Assembly: GCF_027920745.1 (NCBI RefSeq)
Contig: NZ_JAQIBB010000049.1
Coordinates: 1-36,730 of the forward strand
Origin: Gallibacterium faecale
Lineage (GTDB): Bacteria; Pseudomonadota; Gammaproteobacteria; Enterobacterales; Pasteurellaceae
Direction: 5' to 3'
Length of the DNA stretch: 36,730 nt
The translations under genes were made by a program, and so were the position numbers. Below the pieces are notes generated by a model. That model saw nothing but the letters and a program-made list of their open reading frames with translations. It did no database searches and was not told the origin of the DNA. Below, one piece after another: positions 1 to 8,685 of the stretch. Position 1 is the first letter of the stretch. Each line of letters begins with the position of its first letter.

Positions 1-1
1 T

Positions 2-799
2 TTATCCAATCTGCAAACAAGTCATATCCAATGAGCCACCGACAAATTCCCGATTAAAAATAGTCAAGGGTTCATCTTGTTCACGTAACGCTAAAATATA
101 CAGTAATGGCAAGAAGTGTTCACCACTATTAATTGCCATCATCACATCCTCACCTAAGGTATGGTAATTAGCTAAAGCACTAAGATCATGTTTTTCAATT
201 AAATCTAGGAGTAAATGTTGCGCTCTTCTTGCCCAATCAAAAGCATAATCACGGGTATTAATTTGTTGCCAATCAAGCAAACGTAAATTATGAATCAAAT
301 TACCACTACCTAAGATCAGAACACCTTGACGGCGTAATTCGGCTAAGTGTCTAGCTAATGCGATATGTGATTGAGGAGTTAAGCGACGACACAAGCTAAG
401 CTGTATTACAGGAATATCTGCATTCGGGTAGAGATGCTTCATGACAGCCCAACAACCATGATCAAAGCCACGCTGTTTGTCCTGATTAAAAGGAACTAAA
501 TTCTGCAAACGTGTTTGTAATTGTTCTATGATTTTGGGTTCTGTGCTAGCAGGATACTGTACTTGATAAAGTTCATCAGGAAAACCGTAAAAATCATAGA
601 TTAGTGGTGGTTGAGGATGGCTGGTTTCCACGACATTTTCGGTCTGCCAATGGGCTGAAATACAGAGTACGGCAGTAGGCGTTGGCATTTTTAAGGCAGC
701 CTCTCGCCATTTAGGCGTAAATTGATTTGGGGTAATTGCCAACATTGGGGAACCATGACCAATAAATAACATTGGCATACGAGGAGAGGAGAGAGTCAT
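2..799 (-). CDS. ygiD: YgiD-type extradiol (LigB/DODA family) dioxygenase
   Basis: 265 residues, complete; its stop codon lies at the very edge of the window. The family (LigB-like, DODA-type) cleaves catechol rings such as 4,5-DOPA with a non-haem metal, and the E. coli homologue is YgiD. What is seen: an N-terminal FIGHGSPM motif (His15), CISAHW (His50), GFDHGCW (His114), SGNLIHNLR (His170) and SGEHFLPLLY (His228), the conserved His-rich pattern of the family. There is no signal peptide, so it is cytosolic. AGGAAAC lies just upstream of the ATG and supports this start. It is followed at a distance by the yciU gene on the same strand, but the gap of over 100 bases means co-transcription is uncertain. 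The natural substrate in Pasteurellaceae is not known. Confidence 0.88.
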   Translation of the reverse strand: MTLSSPRMPMLFIGHGSPMLAITPNQFTPKWREAALKMPTPTAVLCISAHWQTENVVETSHPQPPLIYDFYGFPDELYQVQYPASTEPKIIEQLQTRLQNLVPFNQDKQRGFDHGCWAVMKHLYPNADIPVIQLSLCRRLTPQSHIALARHLAELRRQGVLILGSGNLIHNLRLLDWQQINTRDYAFDWARRAQHLLLDLIEKHDLSALANYHTLGEDVMMAINSGEHFLPLLYILALREQDEPLTIFNREFVGGSLDMTCLQIG

Positions 800-913
800 T
801 GTAGTTTCCTAAAAATCAGAAATGGATAAACTGATTGTATAGGAGAAAAATAGGAAAACGAGAGTGATTTAATAAACACATCGTTTCCTATTAAGAAAAT
901 ATTGAAAAGGAAC

Positions 914-1234
914 TTATTCCTTCCAAACAATATGGTATTGGCGATCTTCTTCCTGATGAGAAATAAGGACTTTAGCAAAGATATCATCCATTTCATCTTT
1001 ATCATTAATTAGGCCAATCCACACTTCAGCAAACGCCTCAGGATCAATTAAAGCACCGATCTCATTTTCCCAGTCATCGCTGGTTTCAACCATTTCGACG
1101 GCACCACGATCTTCAAATTGTAAGTTAAATAATAAGATATCAGCAGGATCGAGATTTTCTGGCGCCATTTCTAGAAAAATATCATAAGCAATGTCAATCG
1201 CCGTATCAGGATCAAGTTTTGCTGTTGCTGTCAT
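914..1234 (-). CDS. yciU: YciU/HI1450-type double-stranded DNA mimic protein
   Basis: 106 residues, very acidic, with segments such as KLDPDTAIDIAYDIFLEMA and DEMDDIFAKVLISHQEED. The sequence closely matches what I recall of H. influenzae HI1450, whose structure has a surface of Asp and Glu that imitates the DNA backbone; it has been proposed to bind HU. Length is normal for the family. GGGAGA upstream of the ATG gives a good ribosome site. It is cytosolic. The neighbours (dioxygenase downstream, PadR regulator upstream with about 20 bases between) suggest it could be transcribed together with the PadR gene. The family assignment is firm; the cellular role remains inferential. Confidence 0.92.
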   Translation of the reverse strand: MTATAKLDPDTAIDIAYDIFLEMAPENLDPADILLFNLQFEDRGAVEMVETSDDWENEIGALIDPEAFAEVWIGLINDKDEMDDIFAKVLISHQEEDRQYHIVWKE

Positions 1235-1255
1235 TTATGTTCTCCCTTTTAAAAA

Positions 1256-1804
1256 TTATTCTTGGATCATTTGCTGTAATATTGGCAGAAGATCCTCTTC
1301 TAACCATTGCAGACTGACTTGTTCGTGTCGAATACTGCGTTTTAGTAATAGAATCATCAATTCATCGTAATAGGTTTTGTTATCAAGATGCTCTAATTGG
1401 GCCATTAATTGTTGCATTTTATGGATAGTTTGTCGGTGATCTTGCTCACGTTTCTTAACAGCGGTAAATGCCATTTTGGGATGACATTTTAAAGCTGCTA
1501 AGATACGAGAGATAAATTCATCACGCAAAATACCATGAGTTAAGGTACTTTCTAATAACCATCTTTTTAATTGTTGTTCGCCTTGATCGGTGAGTTGATA
1601 CTGTTTTCGATCAGGTTTACCTTGCTGGAATTGTAGTGAAAAAGAGATTAATCCTTGTTTTTCCAGCTGATTGAGTTCTCGATAGACTTGCTGATGTGTC
1701 GCTTGCCAGATTAATCCATAGGTTTGTGAAAACTTTTTACTAATGTCATACCCTGTGGCAGCTTGATGAGCAAGAATCGATAAGATTGTATGTGATAATG
1801 CCAT
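1256..1804 (-). CDS. PadR-family transcriptional regulator
   Basis: 182 residues. The N-terminal half (about 1-80) is a PadR winged helix: ALSHTILSILAHQAATGYDI opens it, followed by a Y-R-E-L-N-Q-L recognition region and a wing ending in RKQYQLTDQGEQQLKRWL. The C-terminal half (about 90-180) is the alpha-helical dimerisation region typical of the long, AphA/VirR-like PadR branch. No ligand-binding signature is visible. The upstream sequence has no obvious Shine-Dalgarno, so the start is less certain than for its neighbours, though the family usually begins only a few residues before this ALxxxILxxL motif. Its target is unknown; PadR proteins often repress themselves or an adjacent gene, and yciU directly follows it. 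Confidence 0.85.
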   Translation of the reverse strand: MALSHTILSILAHQAATGYDISKKFSQTYGLIWQATHQQVYRELNQLEKQGLISFSLQFQQGKPDRKQYQLTDQGEQQLKRWLLESTLTHGILRDEFISRILAALKCHPKMAFTAVKKREQDHRQTIHKMQQLMAQLEHLDNKTYYDELMILLLKRSIRHEQVSLQWLEEDLLPILQQMIQE

Positions 1805-1898
1805 AATGTTGATAACGCAAAAAATGGAGGCGCTATTTTACTGGATTTAATTAGGATTATGTAGAATTTTGCAATAAAGAGAGCAGATTCGCTGATTA

Positions 1899-1935
1899 TT
1901 TACCCTACACCATGAAAATAGCGGTGTAGGGTAAA
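1899..1935 (-). terminator. Hairpin after ppc, probable terminator
   Basis: TTTACCCTACACC (1899-1911) and GGTGTAGGGTAAA (1923-1935) form a perfect 13-bp stem with an 11-base loop, ending 8 bases beyond the ppc stop codon. There is no clear U-run after it on the minus strand, so it may stabilise the 3' end as well as, or instead of, terminating. Confidence 0.6.
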
Positions 1936-1943
1936 GGAATAAA

Positions 1944-4580
1944 TTAACCTGTATTACGCATACCAGCAGCAATACCAGTAATAGTAATCATCAAGGCTTG
2001 CTCTAAAGCTGGATCTGTTTCACCACTGCGTAAACGGTGTAATAGTTCTACTTGTAGCAGGTTTAATGGATCAGTATAGATATTCCGTAGTTTGATCGAT
2101 TCAGCAACCCAAGGTAAATCAGCCATTAACTGATCTTCATGTGACAAAGACAATAATGTTTGAATATCATCTTTTAATTGTTCACGTAAAGATTCACCGA
2201 GTGACCATAAGGTTTGAGGCACTAAACGTTGATCATAATATTCAGCTAACCAAAGGTCAGTTTTACTAAATACCATTTCGATCATACCGATACGAGTAGA
2301 GAAGAAAGGCCAAGATTTACACATTTCTTCAATAGTATTACGTTTACCTTCTTCAAATAGAGTTCGCAAAGAGGCGCCAACGCCTAACCAAGCTGGCAGC
2401 ATTAAACGGTTTTGCATCCAAGCGAAAATCCAAGGAATTGCACGTAAACTTTCGACTCCACCTTTTGGATTGCGTTTAGCTGGACGAGAACCCAATGGCA
2501 AACGAGACAGTTCTTGTTCTGGTGTAGCGGCACGGAAATAAGGTACAAAATTTTCATTACCCCGGACAACTTGACGATAAATATCACAAGAAACTTGCGA
2601 TAATTCATCCATAATGGCACGCCAATCTTGCTTTGGATTTGGTGGTGGTAATAAATTTGCTTCTAATACAGCACTTGCATAAAGATCTAAACTTTGTACT
2701 GCAACATCAGGTAATCCCAATTTAAAACGGATCATCTCCCCTTGTTCAGTAACACGTAATCCATTTTTTAATGAGCGAGGCGGTTGTGAAAGTAATGCAG
2801 CGTGTGCAGGTGCGCCACCACGACCGATAGTACCGCCACGACCATGGAATAAGGTCAGTTCGATATGACGTTCTTCACAGAGTTTAACTAAGGCTTCTTG
2901 TGCACGATATTGCGCCCAGGAAGCAGCTAGCATACCGGCATCTTTAGCTGAGTCAGAATAACCGATCATAATCATTTGCTTATTATTAATGATGCCGCGA
3001 TACCAGCCAATATCGAACAGTTGTTGCATCACAGATTGAGAATGATCTAAATCATCTAAAGTTTCAAATAAAGGCACAACAGGTAATGCATATTTAATCC
3101 CTGCTTCTTTGAGTAATAGGTGTACTGCTAAAACATCAGAAGCAGTTCTTGCCATTGAAATAATGTAACAAGAAATAATTCCTTTTGGTTGCTGAGCAAC
3201 TACTTTGCACGTATCTAAAATTTCGCGCGTTTCCTCTGATGGATTCCAATCTTGAGGCACTAATGGACGGCGGGAGCTTAATTCACGAATTAAGAAAGCT
3301 TGTTTATCTTCCTCGCTCCATTGTGCATAATCGCCTAAACCAATATAACGGGTAATTTCAGCAATGGCTTGTTGGTGACGAGTGCTTTCTTGGCGGATAT
3401 CTAAGCGTGATAAAGTAACTCCAAAACAGCGAATACGGCGTAAGCAATCTAGCAATAATCCATTGGCAATAATCCGCATACCACAGGCAGAGAGTGATTG
3501 GTAGCAATCAAATAGTGGCTGCCATAATTGTTCATCATCAGTAATGATTTCACTTTCCGCAATAATTGGTGTCCGATCAGCCAATTTATCATCAAAGTAA
3601 TTTAATGTATTGGCTAAACGTGTTCTGAGGTCTTTTACTACCACACGATAAGGTTCAGCGTGATCGCCATATTTTTGTCTAAATTCAGCAGAACACTCAA
3701 TCATAGAGAGTTCAGATGAAAGTTGTTGGATATCATTTAAGAACAGTTCTGCTGCTTTCCAGCGTGCTAGATATAACACTTGTTGAGTGACTTTAGCTGT
3801 GACAAATGGATTGCCATCACGGTCGCCACCCATCCAAGAAGAGAAACGCACAGGTTCTAAATCAACAGGCAGTTGGAATTGACAATGTTCTTCTAAATCA
3901 TCGTTTAATTGGCGTAAAAATTGTGGTACTGCCGACCATAAACTATTTTCGATCACAGCAAAGCCCCATTTTGCTTCTTCAAATGGAGTGGGGCGTTGTG
4001 TACGAATTTCATTAGTATGCCATGCTTGGGCGATTAATTGTAATAACCGACGTTGAATTTGATGACGTTCTTTTTCAGTTAAGTCAGCATTTTCTAGACG
4101 TTCTAAGCAATTATTAATTTCTACATATTTATGAACTAAAGAACGACGTGTTACTTCTGTTGGGTGGGCAGTAAGCACTAATTCAATTAATAGTTGTTGT
4201 ACTGCATCAATAATTTGTTGTTTGGAAATAGAGGAATCTGCTTTTAAGCGAGCCAATAGGGCAGAAATTGAACGTTCGGACATCATTTCATCAGTATGAT
4301 GACGTGAGATAGTTTGGTACTGTTCTGCAATATTGGTTAGATTTAAAAATTGGCTAAAAGCACGAGCGACAGGGATAATATTTTCAGTTGAGATATTTTG
4401 TAATGTCTTTAATAGTTGTTGACGAGCCTGATCATCGCCAGCACGAGAGCTTTTGGATAAAACACGAATATTTTCAATAAGTTGTAAAATATCACTGCCT
4501 TGTGCATCACTGATTGTTTCGCCGAGAAGATGCCCAAGCATATTAATGTTGTTGCGCATTGCAGAGTATTGTTCAATCAT
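1944..4580 (-). CDS. ppc: Phosphoenolpyruvate carboxylase
   Basis: 878 residues, the normal length for bacterial PEP carboxylase. It fixes bicarbonate onto PEP to give oxaloacetate, replenishing the dicarboxylic-acid pool; this suits the adjacent aspC, which consumes oxaloacetate. Seen: LTAHPTEVTRRS with the catalytic His at 139, GGDRDGNPFVT, the GYSDSAKDAG loop, the glycine-rich FHGRGGTIGRGG signature, and the C-terminal MRNTG that reaches into the active site for allosteric control by aspartate. The start is supported by AAGGA six bases before the ATG. It is cytosolic. The upstream region to ycgN is AT-rich and holds a small palindrome near the start. Confidence 0.98.
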   Translation of the reverse strand: MIEQYSAMRNNINMLGHLLGETISDAQGSDILQLIENIRVLSKSSRAGDDQARQQLLKTLQNISTENIIPVARAFSQFLNLTNIAEQYQTISRHHTDEMMSERSISALLARLKADSSISKQQIIDAVQQLLIELVLTAHPTEVTRRSLVHKYVEINNCLERLENADLTEKERHQIQRRLLQLIAQAWHTNEIRTQRPTPFEEAKWGFAVIENSLWSAVPQFLRQLNDDLEEHCQFQLPVDLEPVRFSSWMGGDRDGNPFVTAKVTQQVLYLARWKAAELFLNDIQQLSSELSMIECSAEFRQKYGDHAEPYRVVVKDLRTRLANTLNYFDDKLADRTPIIAESEIITDDEQLWQPLFDCYQSLSACGMRIIANGLLLDCLRRIRCFGVTLSRLDIRQESTRHQQAIAEITRYIGLGDYAQWSEEDKQAFLIRELSSRRPLVPQDWNPSEETREILDTCKVVAQQPKGIISCYIISMARTASDVLAVHLLLKEAGIKYALPVVPLFETLDDLDHSQSVMQQLFDIGWYRGIINNKQMIMIGYSDSAKDAGMLAASWAQYRAQEALVKLCEERHIELTLFHGRGGTIGRGGAPAHAALLSQPPRSLKNGLRVTEQGEMIRFKLGLPDVAVQSLDLYASAVLEANLLPPPNPKQDWRAIMDELSQVSCDIYRQVVRGNENFVPYFRAATPEQELSRLPLGSRPAKRNPKGGVESLRAIPWIFAWMQNRLMLPAWLGVGASLRTLFEEGKRNTIEEMCKSWPFFSTRIGMIEMVFSKTDLWLAEYYDQRLVPQTLWSLGESLREQLKDDIQTLLSLSHEDQLMADLPWVAESIKLRNIYTDPLNLLQVELLHRLRSGETDPALEQALMITITGIAAGMRNTG

Positions 4581-4595
4581 ACTTTTTCCTTATAA

Positions 4596-4609
4596 TCACT
4601 TCCAAGTGA
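4596..4609. promoter_or_regulatory. Small palindrome in the ppc leader
   Basis: TCACTT-CC-AAGTGA has perfect 6-bp arms with a 2-base centre, 15-28 bases upstream of the ppc start codon. It could be an operator or a minor leader hairpin. A palindrome of this size can occur by chance in AT-rich DNA. Confidence 0.2.
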
Positions 4610-4777
4610 ATTAGATATAGCAAAAACCTATATCTGCGTCAAATAGCAAATAATTTATTTGATAAAAAAATTATTGGTTTAGATAAAAATTAAAAAAGCA
4701 AGTAATAAATTAGAAAAAATCTTAGAAAATTAAGTTTAAATTGCTTAAATTTTTAGCAAAAAGGGCTTTCACTTCAT

Positions 4778-4783
4778 TATACT
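4778..4783 (+). promoter_or_regulatory. Candidate -10 box for ycgN
   Basis: TATACT lies about 50 bases before the ycgN start. No convincing -35 hexamer is found at the usual distance, so this is a weak call. Confidence 0.3.
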
Positions 4784-4832
4784 TAAACAGTGAAATAGAT
4801 ATCAGATTATAGAGTAAAAGTTATTGGAAAAA

Positions 4833-5273
4833 ATGAATATCACAGAGAAGTTTTGGCAGCAAAAAACGCTACAAGAGATGAATGAAGCAGAGTGGGAAGC
4901 GTTATGTGATGGTTGTGGTAAATGTTGCTATCGTAAGTTTATTGAAGGGCGTGGTAAACGAGAACGGCTTTATTTTACCCGTATTGCCTGTGATTTATTG
5001 GATTTAGAAACAGGGCGGTGTCGTAATTATCCGCAACGGTTTAAATTAATGCCTGACTGTAGCAAATTAACCAAGAAAAATTTACCTGAATTTTCTTGGT
5101 TGCCAAAAACTTGTGCGTATCGTTTATTGTATGAAGGGAAACCTTTACCAGACTGGCATCCATTGCTTGTAGGTGATCAACGTGCAATGAAACAAGCCGG
5201 TGTGTTTATTCGTGATGGTATTCATGAAGAAGATGTGATCGATTGGTTTGAATTTGTGGTAGAGGAATTTTAG
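4833..5273 (+). CDS. ycgN: YcgN-family (UPF0260) cysteine-cluster protein
   Basis: 146 residues from the ATG at 4833; an in-frame TTG at 4824 would add three residues. The family is recognised by its cysteines: CDGCGKCCYRK near residue 26-36, then TRIACDLLDLETGRCRNY, MPDCSK and KTCAYR. These form a cluster of the CxxCxxCC type found in putative zinc- or iron-sulphur-binding proteins. No biochemical function is firmly established. It is cytosolic, with no signal peptide or membrane segment. I prefer the ATG because family members typically begin just before the xxFWQQKxL segment. It stands alone, facing aspC. Confidence 0.88.
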   Translation: MNITEKFWQQKTLQEMNEAEWEALCDGCGKCCYRKFIEGRGKRERLYFTRIACDLLDLETGRCRNYPQRFKLMPDCSKLTKKNLPEFSWLPKTCAYRLLYEGKPLPDWHPLLVGDQRAMKQAGVFIRDGIHEEDVIDWFEFVVEEF

Positions 5274-5282
5274 ATTATTAAC

Positions 5283-5504
5283 AAATCTGAAATTAATCAT
5301 AAATCTTAATAAATGTTTATTGGGTTCCCTCTCACACTTGCCCGAATGGAAAATCTTATTGGAATGAGGAGTAGCAAGTGTGCGAGGGCGTACTTTCTTT
5401 TGCCTACTTTTCTTTATATGAATAAAGAAAAGTAGGTCGCCCTTTAGGGCGAAAACTATATGCTAACTAGAGAAAAATATTAAATAGATTTTGCCAAAAC
5501 AAAC
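5283..5504 (+). repeat. Dispersed structured repeat, copy A (short form)
   Basis: About 220 bases that recur at 11342-11646 with high identity. In order it contains: an AT-rich left edge with TAATAAATGTTTATTGGG; arm CCCTCTCACACTTGC (5327-5341) pairing with GCAAGTGTGCGAGGG (5374-5388) with one mismatch; CCTACTTTTCTTTAT (5403-5417) pairing perfectly with ATAAAGAAAAGTAGG (5422-5436); TCGCCC (5437-5442) pairing with GGGCGA (5447-5452); and an AT-rich right edge containing AAAAATATTAAATAGA. No protein is convincingly encoded. Compared with copy B it lacks 75 bases inside hairpin 1, between two TGGAA repeats. It lies between convergent ycgN and aspC and fills most of that 321-base intergenic space. 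The outer boundaries are approximate. Confidence 0.85.
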
Positions 5505-5508
5505 AAAA

Positions 5509-5534
5509 ATGTCGGATAACACTGTATCCGACAT
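5509..5534. terminator. Bidirectional terminator between ycgN and aspC
   Basis: ATGTCGGATA (5509-5518) and TATCCGACAT (5525-5534) give a perfect 10-bp stem with a 6-base loop. A T-rich stretch follows on the plus strand, and an A-rich stretch precedes it (U-rich on the minus strand), so it can serve both convergent genes. Confidence 0.85.
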
Positions 5535-5548
5535 CTTTTATTATTTAA

Positions 5549-5583
5549 ACATACCCACCGGATTCAAAATCCGTTAGGTATGT
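5549..5583 (-). terminator. Second hairpin at the 3' end of aspC
   Basis: Outer arms ACATACC (5549-5555) and GGTATGT (5577-5583), inner arms CGGAT (5559-5563) and ATCCG (5569-5573), with three-base internal bulges. It lies directly after the aspC stop, so the aspC transcript would carry two hairpins in tandem. Confidence 0.5.
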
Positions 5584-5594
5584 AATATTAGTAG

Positions 5595-6785
5595 TTATAG
5601 CACTTTCACAATACTTTCACAGAGGTAATCTATATTTTGTTCAGTAATACCCGCAACATTGATACGACCTGAACGCACAGCATAAATAGCAAATTCTTCT
5701 CTTAAACGATCCACTTGTTCTGGTGAAAGACCACTAAAGGAGAACATACCATTTTGCTGAATAATAAAGTCAAAGTTTTGTTTTGCACCATGTTTAGCTA
5801 AAAGCTCAACGAATTTTTGACGCATTGTCTTAATTCTGGCACGCATTTCATCAAGTTCTGCTACCCATTGTGCTTTTAAATCAGCATCGCTTAACACAGT
5901 CGCAACCGCACTTGCACCGTGAGAAGCAGGGTTAGAGTAAAGAGTACGAATAATTGTTTTAACTTGGCTAAATGCACGAGTTGCTACTTCTTCATCAGAG
6001 GCAACTAAAGTAAAGGCACCAACACGTTCGTTGTATAAACCAAAGTTTTTAGAGTATGAACTAGAAATTAATAATTCTTGGTGGTTTGCGGCAAACGTAC
6101 GTAAACCAATCGCATCTTCTTCTAGACCATTAGCGAAACCTTGATAAGCGAAATCGAATAAAGGTAACCAACCTTTTTCAGCAGACATTTTCGCTAAAGT
6201 TGCCCATTGCTCTGGTGTAGGGTCAATACCAGTTGGGTTATGGCAGCAACCGTGGAATAACACAACATCACCTGCTTGTGCGTTAGCTAAGTCAGCTAAC
6301 ATACCTTCCCAATCTAAACCGTGAGTGGTTTTATCATAATAACGATAATCACAGATATTCATACCAACAGCTTTAAAAATCGCATTATGGTTTGGCCATG
6401 TTGGCGCACTAATCCAAACATTTTTGGCTGAAGTTTGACGCTTGATAAATTCTGCTGCAATACGTAATGCACCAGTACCACCTAAACTTTGAGCTGTTTT
6501 TGCACGTTTATTTTTAATAATGTCGTGATCTGCACCGAAAAGTAAGATTTGAGTTTGACGATTGAATTCTGCTAAGCCATCAATTCCAAGATAGTTTTTT
6601 GTATTTTCATTTGCCAGTAAGCGTTTTTCTGCTTCTTTTACTGCTTTAACAATGGGGGTTTGTCCATTGGCATCTTTATAAACACCAATCCCTAAATTCA
6701 CTTTGTTACTACGAATTTCAGCTTTAAATGCTTCTCCTAAACCAAGAATTGGATCTGCTGGCGCTGCTTCAATATGTTTAAACAT
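5595..6785 (-). CDS. aspC: Aromatic/aspartate aminotransferase (class I, PLP-dependent)
   Basis: 396 residues, the same length as E. coli AspC. It transfers the amino group between glutamate and oxaloacetate to make aspartate. The start was set at MFKHIEAAPADPILG because AGAGGA lies seven bases before this ATG; the longer reading frame adds seven residues without a ribosome site. Seen: the substrate-side NLGIGVYKD motif, CCHNPTG, the PLP lysine region SSSYSKNFGLYNERVGA, and the C-terminal SGRINVAGI with the carboxylate-binding arginine. It is cytosolic and a homodimer in the family. It appears to be a single-gene unit, convergent with ycgN, and consumes the oxaloacetate made by the nearby ppc product. 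Confidence 0.97.
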   Translation of the reverse strand: MFKHIEAAPADPILGLGEAFKAEIRSNKVNLGIGVYKDANGQTPIVKAVKEAEKRLLANENTKNYLGIDGLAEFNRQTQILLFGADHDIIKNKRAKTAQSLGGTGALRIAAEFIKRQTSAKNVWISAPTWPNHNAIFKAVGMNICDYRYYDKTTHGLDWEGMLADLANAQAGDVVLFHGCCHNPTGIDPTPEQWATLAKMSAEKGWLPLFDFAYQGFANGLEEDAIGLRTFAANHQELLISSSYSKNFGLYNERVGAFTLVASDEEVATRAFSQVKTIIRTLYSNPASHGASAVATVLSDADLKAQWVAELDEMRARIKTMRQKFVELLAKHGAKQNFDFIIQQNGMFSFSGLSPEQVDRLREEFAIYAVRSGRINVAGITEQNIDYLCESIVKVL

Positions 6786-6835
6786 CGGATTTTCCTCTAA
6801 TATCATTTGCTGTGTTTGAATAGGTTGTTATTTAT

Positions 6836-6876
6836 AGCGCCAAACTTAAGGCTTTGACAAGCACTTTCTTGGCGCT
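6836..6876 (-). terminator. Hairpin after purK
   Basis: AGCGCCAA (6836-6843) and TTGGCGCT (6869-6876) form a perfect 8-bp outer stem around a 25-base loop that can fold further. It begins about 10 bases beyond the purK stop. No strong U-run is seen, so its role as a terminator is moderate. Confidence 0.5.
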
Positions 6877-6885
6877 GAGATAACT

Positions 6886-7974
6886 TTAATCTACTAATAG
6901 CTGTTGTTGTGCCCAAGCTAGACCAGATTGATAATCTTCTGGTAATAATGGTGCAAGCTCAGACAAGATCTGGCTAAGTTGTTCTGGTTGTTGATGAGCA
7001 ATATTAATATGCCCCAATTTTCTTCCTGGACGCACCTCTTTGCCATACCAATGTAATTGAGAATAAGGTAAAGCCAACCAATCAGGGTGGTGAGGTGTAC
7101 CAATCAGATTAACCATAACCGTTGGCATTCGTGCCGTAAGTGTTGGTGTCGGTAAATTTAATAATGCACGTAAATGAAGTTCAAATTGACTGATATTGGC
7201 ACCAAATTGTGTCCAGTGTCCACTATTGTGAACACGAGGCGCAAGCTCATTAATTAATAGATGACCATTTACCACAAAACACTCCATTGCCATGACACCA
7301 ACATAATCAAGATGCTGCATAATTTTACCAAGCATTGCTTCTGCTTCAGCTTGTAATGGATGTGGCTTCGTTGTTGCAATGACACTGTAACGTAAAATAC
7401 CTTGTTGCTGTAAATTTTGCGTTATCGGATAAAAGTAAGTCCGTCCATCAGCAAAACGAGCACCCACTAAAGAAACTTCACTATCAAATGGAATAAAGGC
7501 TTCGGCAATGGTTTGATCAAAAAGATCCTCCGTAATTACTTCTGTATTATGTTGGTCAACAATCCATTGACCACGCCCATCATAACCACCAGTACGACGT
7601 TTTACGACGACCTTATCAGCAACTTGTTGCCACACTTGTGACCAAGAGATTTCTTTAGTCAGATGTAACCAAGGTGAAGTAGCAAGACCAAGTTGATCAA
7701 GTAATTGTTTTTGGGTTAAGCGATCCGCTAACCGAGCAAAAACTTTTTGATTAATAAAATTAGGGTGAGAGGCAAGAAGGTGAGTTAATTCAGTTTCGGG
7801 CCAACGTTCGATTTCTGCAGTCACAATCGCATTGTTATCTAATGGAAAAGGTTGTTGATGGAAATCAAGTGGTACGACATGAATATCAAGTGGTGCGCCA
7901 GCATAGCGTAACATTCTGCCCAATTGACCACTACCTAAAACATAAATTGTTGGATAAAGAGAACTCTGTTGCAT
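6886..7974 (-). CDS. purK: N5-carboxyaminoimidazole ribonucleotide synthase
   Basis: 362 residues. It is an ATP-grasp enzyme that carboxylates aminoimidazole ribonucleotide using ATP and bicarbonate in purine synthesis; PurE then rearranges the product. Seen: the N-terminal YVLGSGQLGRML nucleotide-binding start, the ATP-grasp lysine region VVKRRTGGYDGRGQW, and the metal- and ATP-binding MAMECFVVNGHLLINELAPR with NSGHWT. The ATG lies 2 bases beyond the purE stop codon, showing a tight purEK operon as in other gammaproteobacteria. It is cytosolic. Confidence 0.97.
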   Translation of the reverse strand: MQQSSLYPTIYVLGSGQLGRMLRYAGAPLDIHVVPLDFHQQPFPLDNNAIVTAEIERWPETELTHLLASHPNFINQKVFARLADRLTQKQLLDQLGLATSPWLHLTKEISWSQVWQQVADKVVVKRRTGGYDGRGQWIVDQHNTEVITEDLFDQTIAEAFIPFDSEVSLVGARFADGRTYFYPITQNLQQQGILRYSVIATTKPHPLQAEAEAMLGKIMQHLDYVGVMAMECFVVNGHLLINELAPRVHNSGHWTQFGANISQFELHLRALLNLPTPTLTARMPTVMVNLIGTPHHPDWLALPYSQLHWYGKEVRPGRKLGHINIAHQQPEQLSQILSELAPLLPEDYQSGLAWAQQQLLVD

Positions 7975-7976
7975 AA

Positions 7977-8477
7977 TTATTGATTGATAAGTCTAGGATC
8001 AGGATTGTTTAACACATCGTCAGTTTGTTGCTGACGGAACTCACGCAAACGATTACTTAATTGGGCATCAAAAACAGCAAGAATTTGTGCAGCAAGTAAC
8101 CCCGCATTTGCGGCACCTGCTGGGCCAATCGCTAATGTTCCAACAGGAATACCTTTTGGCATTTGCACGATCGAATATAAGCTATCTACCCCACTTAGCA
8201 TCGAGCTTTTAACTGGTACACCTAATACAGGCACTAATGTTTTCGCTGCGAGCATACCTGGTAAATGTGCAGCACCGCCAGCGCCAGCAATAATTACTTT
8301 ATAGCCATTTTGTTGAGCATTTTCGGCGAATTGGAATAGTTTATCAGGGGTACGGTGAGCTGAAACAATTTCAACATGGTAGGGAACGTGTAATTGATCG
8401 AGAATAGATGCCGCTTCTTGCATGGTACTCCAATCACTTTTTGAGCCCATCACAATAGCGATTTCAGTTTTTGCCAT
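7977..8477 (-). CDS. purE: N5-carboxyaminoimidazole ribonucleotide mutase
   Basis: 166 residues from MAKTEIAIVMGSKSDW. AAGGAAAA precedes this ATG, while the longer frame adds an implausible 14-residue leader. It is a class I PurE that converts N5-CAIR to CAIR. Seen: GSKSDWSTM, SAHRTPDKL and GAGGAAHLPGM, the three active-site segments of the octameric enzyme, and the VPVxxSxLxGxDSLxSIVQMPxG core. It is the first gene of purEK. I looked for a PurR-like operator upstream and found no convincing match. Confidence 0.97.
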   Translation of the reverse strand: MAKTEIAIVMGSKSDWSTMQEAASILDQLHVPYHVEIVSAHRTPDKLFQFAENAQQNGYKVIIAGAGGAAHLPGMLAAKTLVPVLGVPVKSSMLSGVDSLYSIVQMPKGIPVGTLAIGPAGAANAGLLAAQILAVFDAQLSNRLREFRQQQTDDVLNNPDPRLINQ

Positions 8478-8685
8478 AGTATTTTCCTTTTGAACAATTG
8501 AGGGGCATAAGAATAGCATTTCTTGCCTAACAGGGAAATATGACAGGAATAATTCTGTGTAAGAAATTTTGTTATAGGTTATAGATAGAGAGAAACCGTT
8601 GAAAATCCTTGAAAGTTGATTGCAACTTCAGCCAGAAAATCTTATCCTAGCACACGTTTTTTGTGTTTTATGGATGGACAAATTT

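Noticed and set aside
8478..8685. A PurR operator between purE and pepN.
   Set aside because: No stretch resembling ACGCAAACGTTTGCGT with acceptable mismatches could be found on either strand.
8620..8685. An N-terminal extension of 22 residues on PepN from a TTG codon.
   Set aside because: No ribosome site precedes it, the extension is not typical of the family, and starting at 8686 gives exactly the usual 870 residues.
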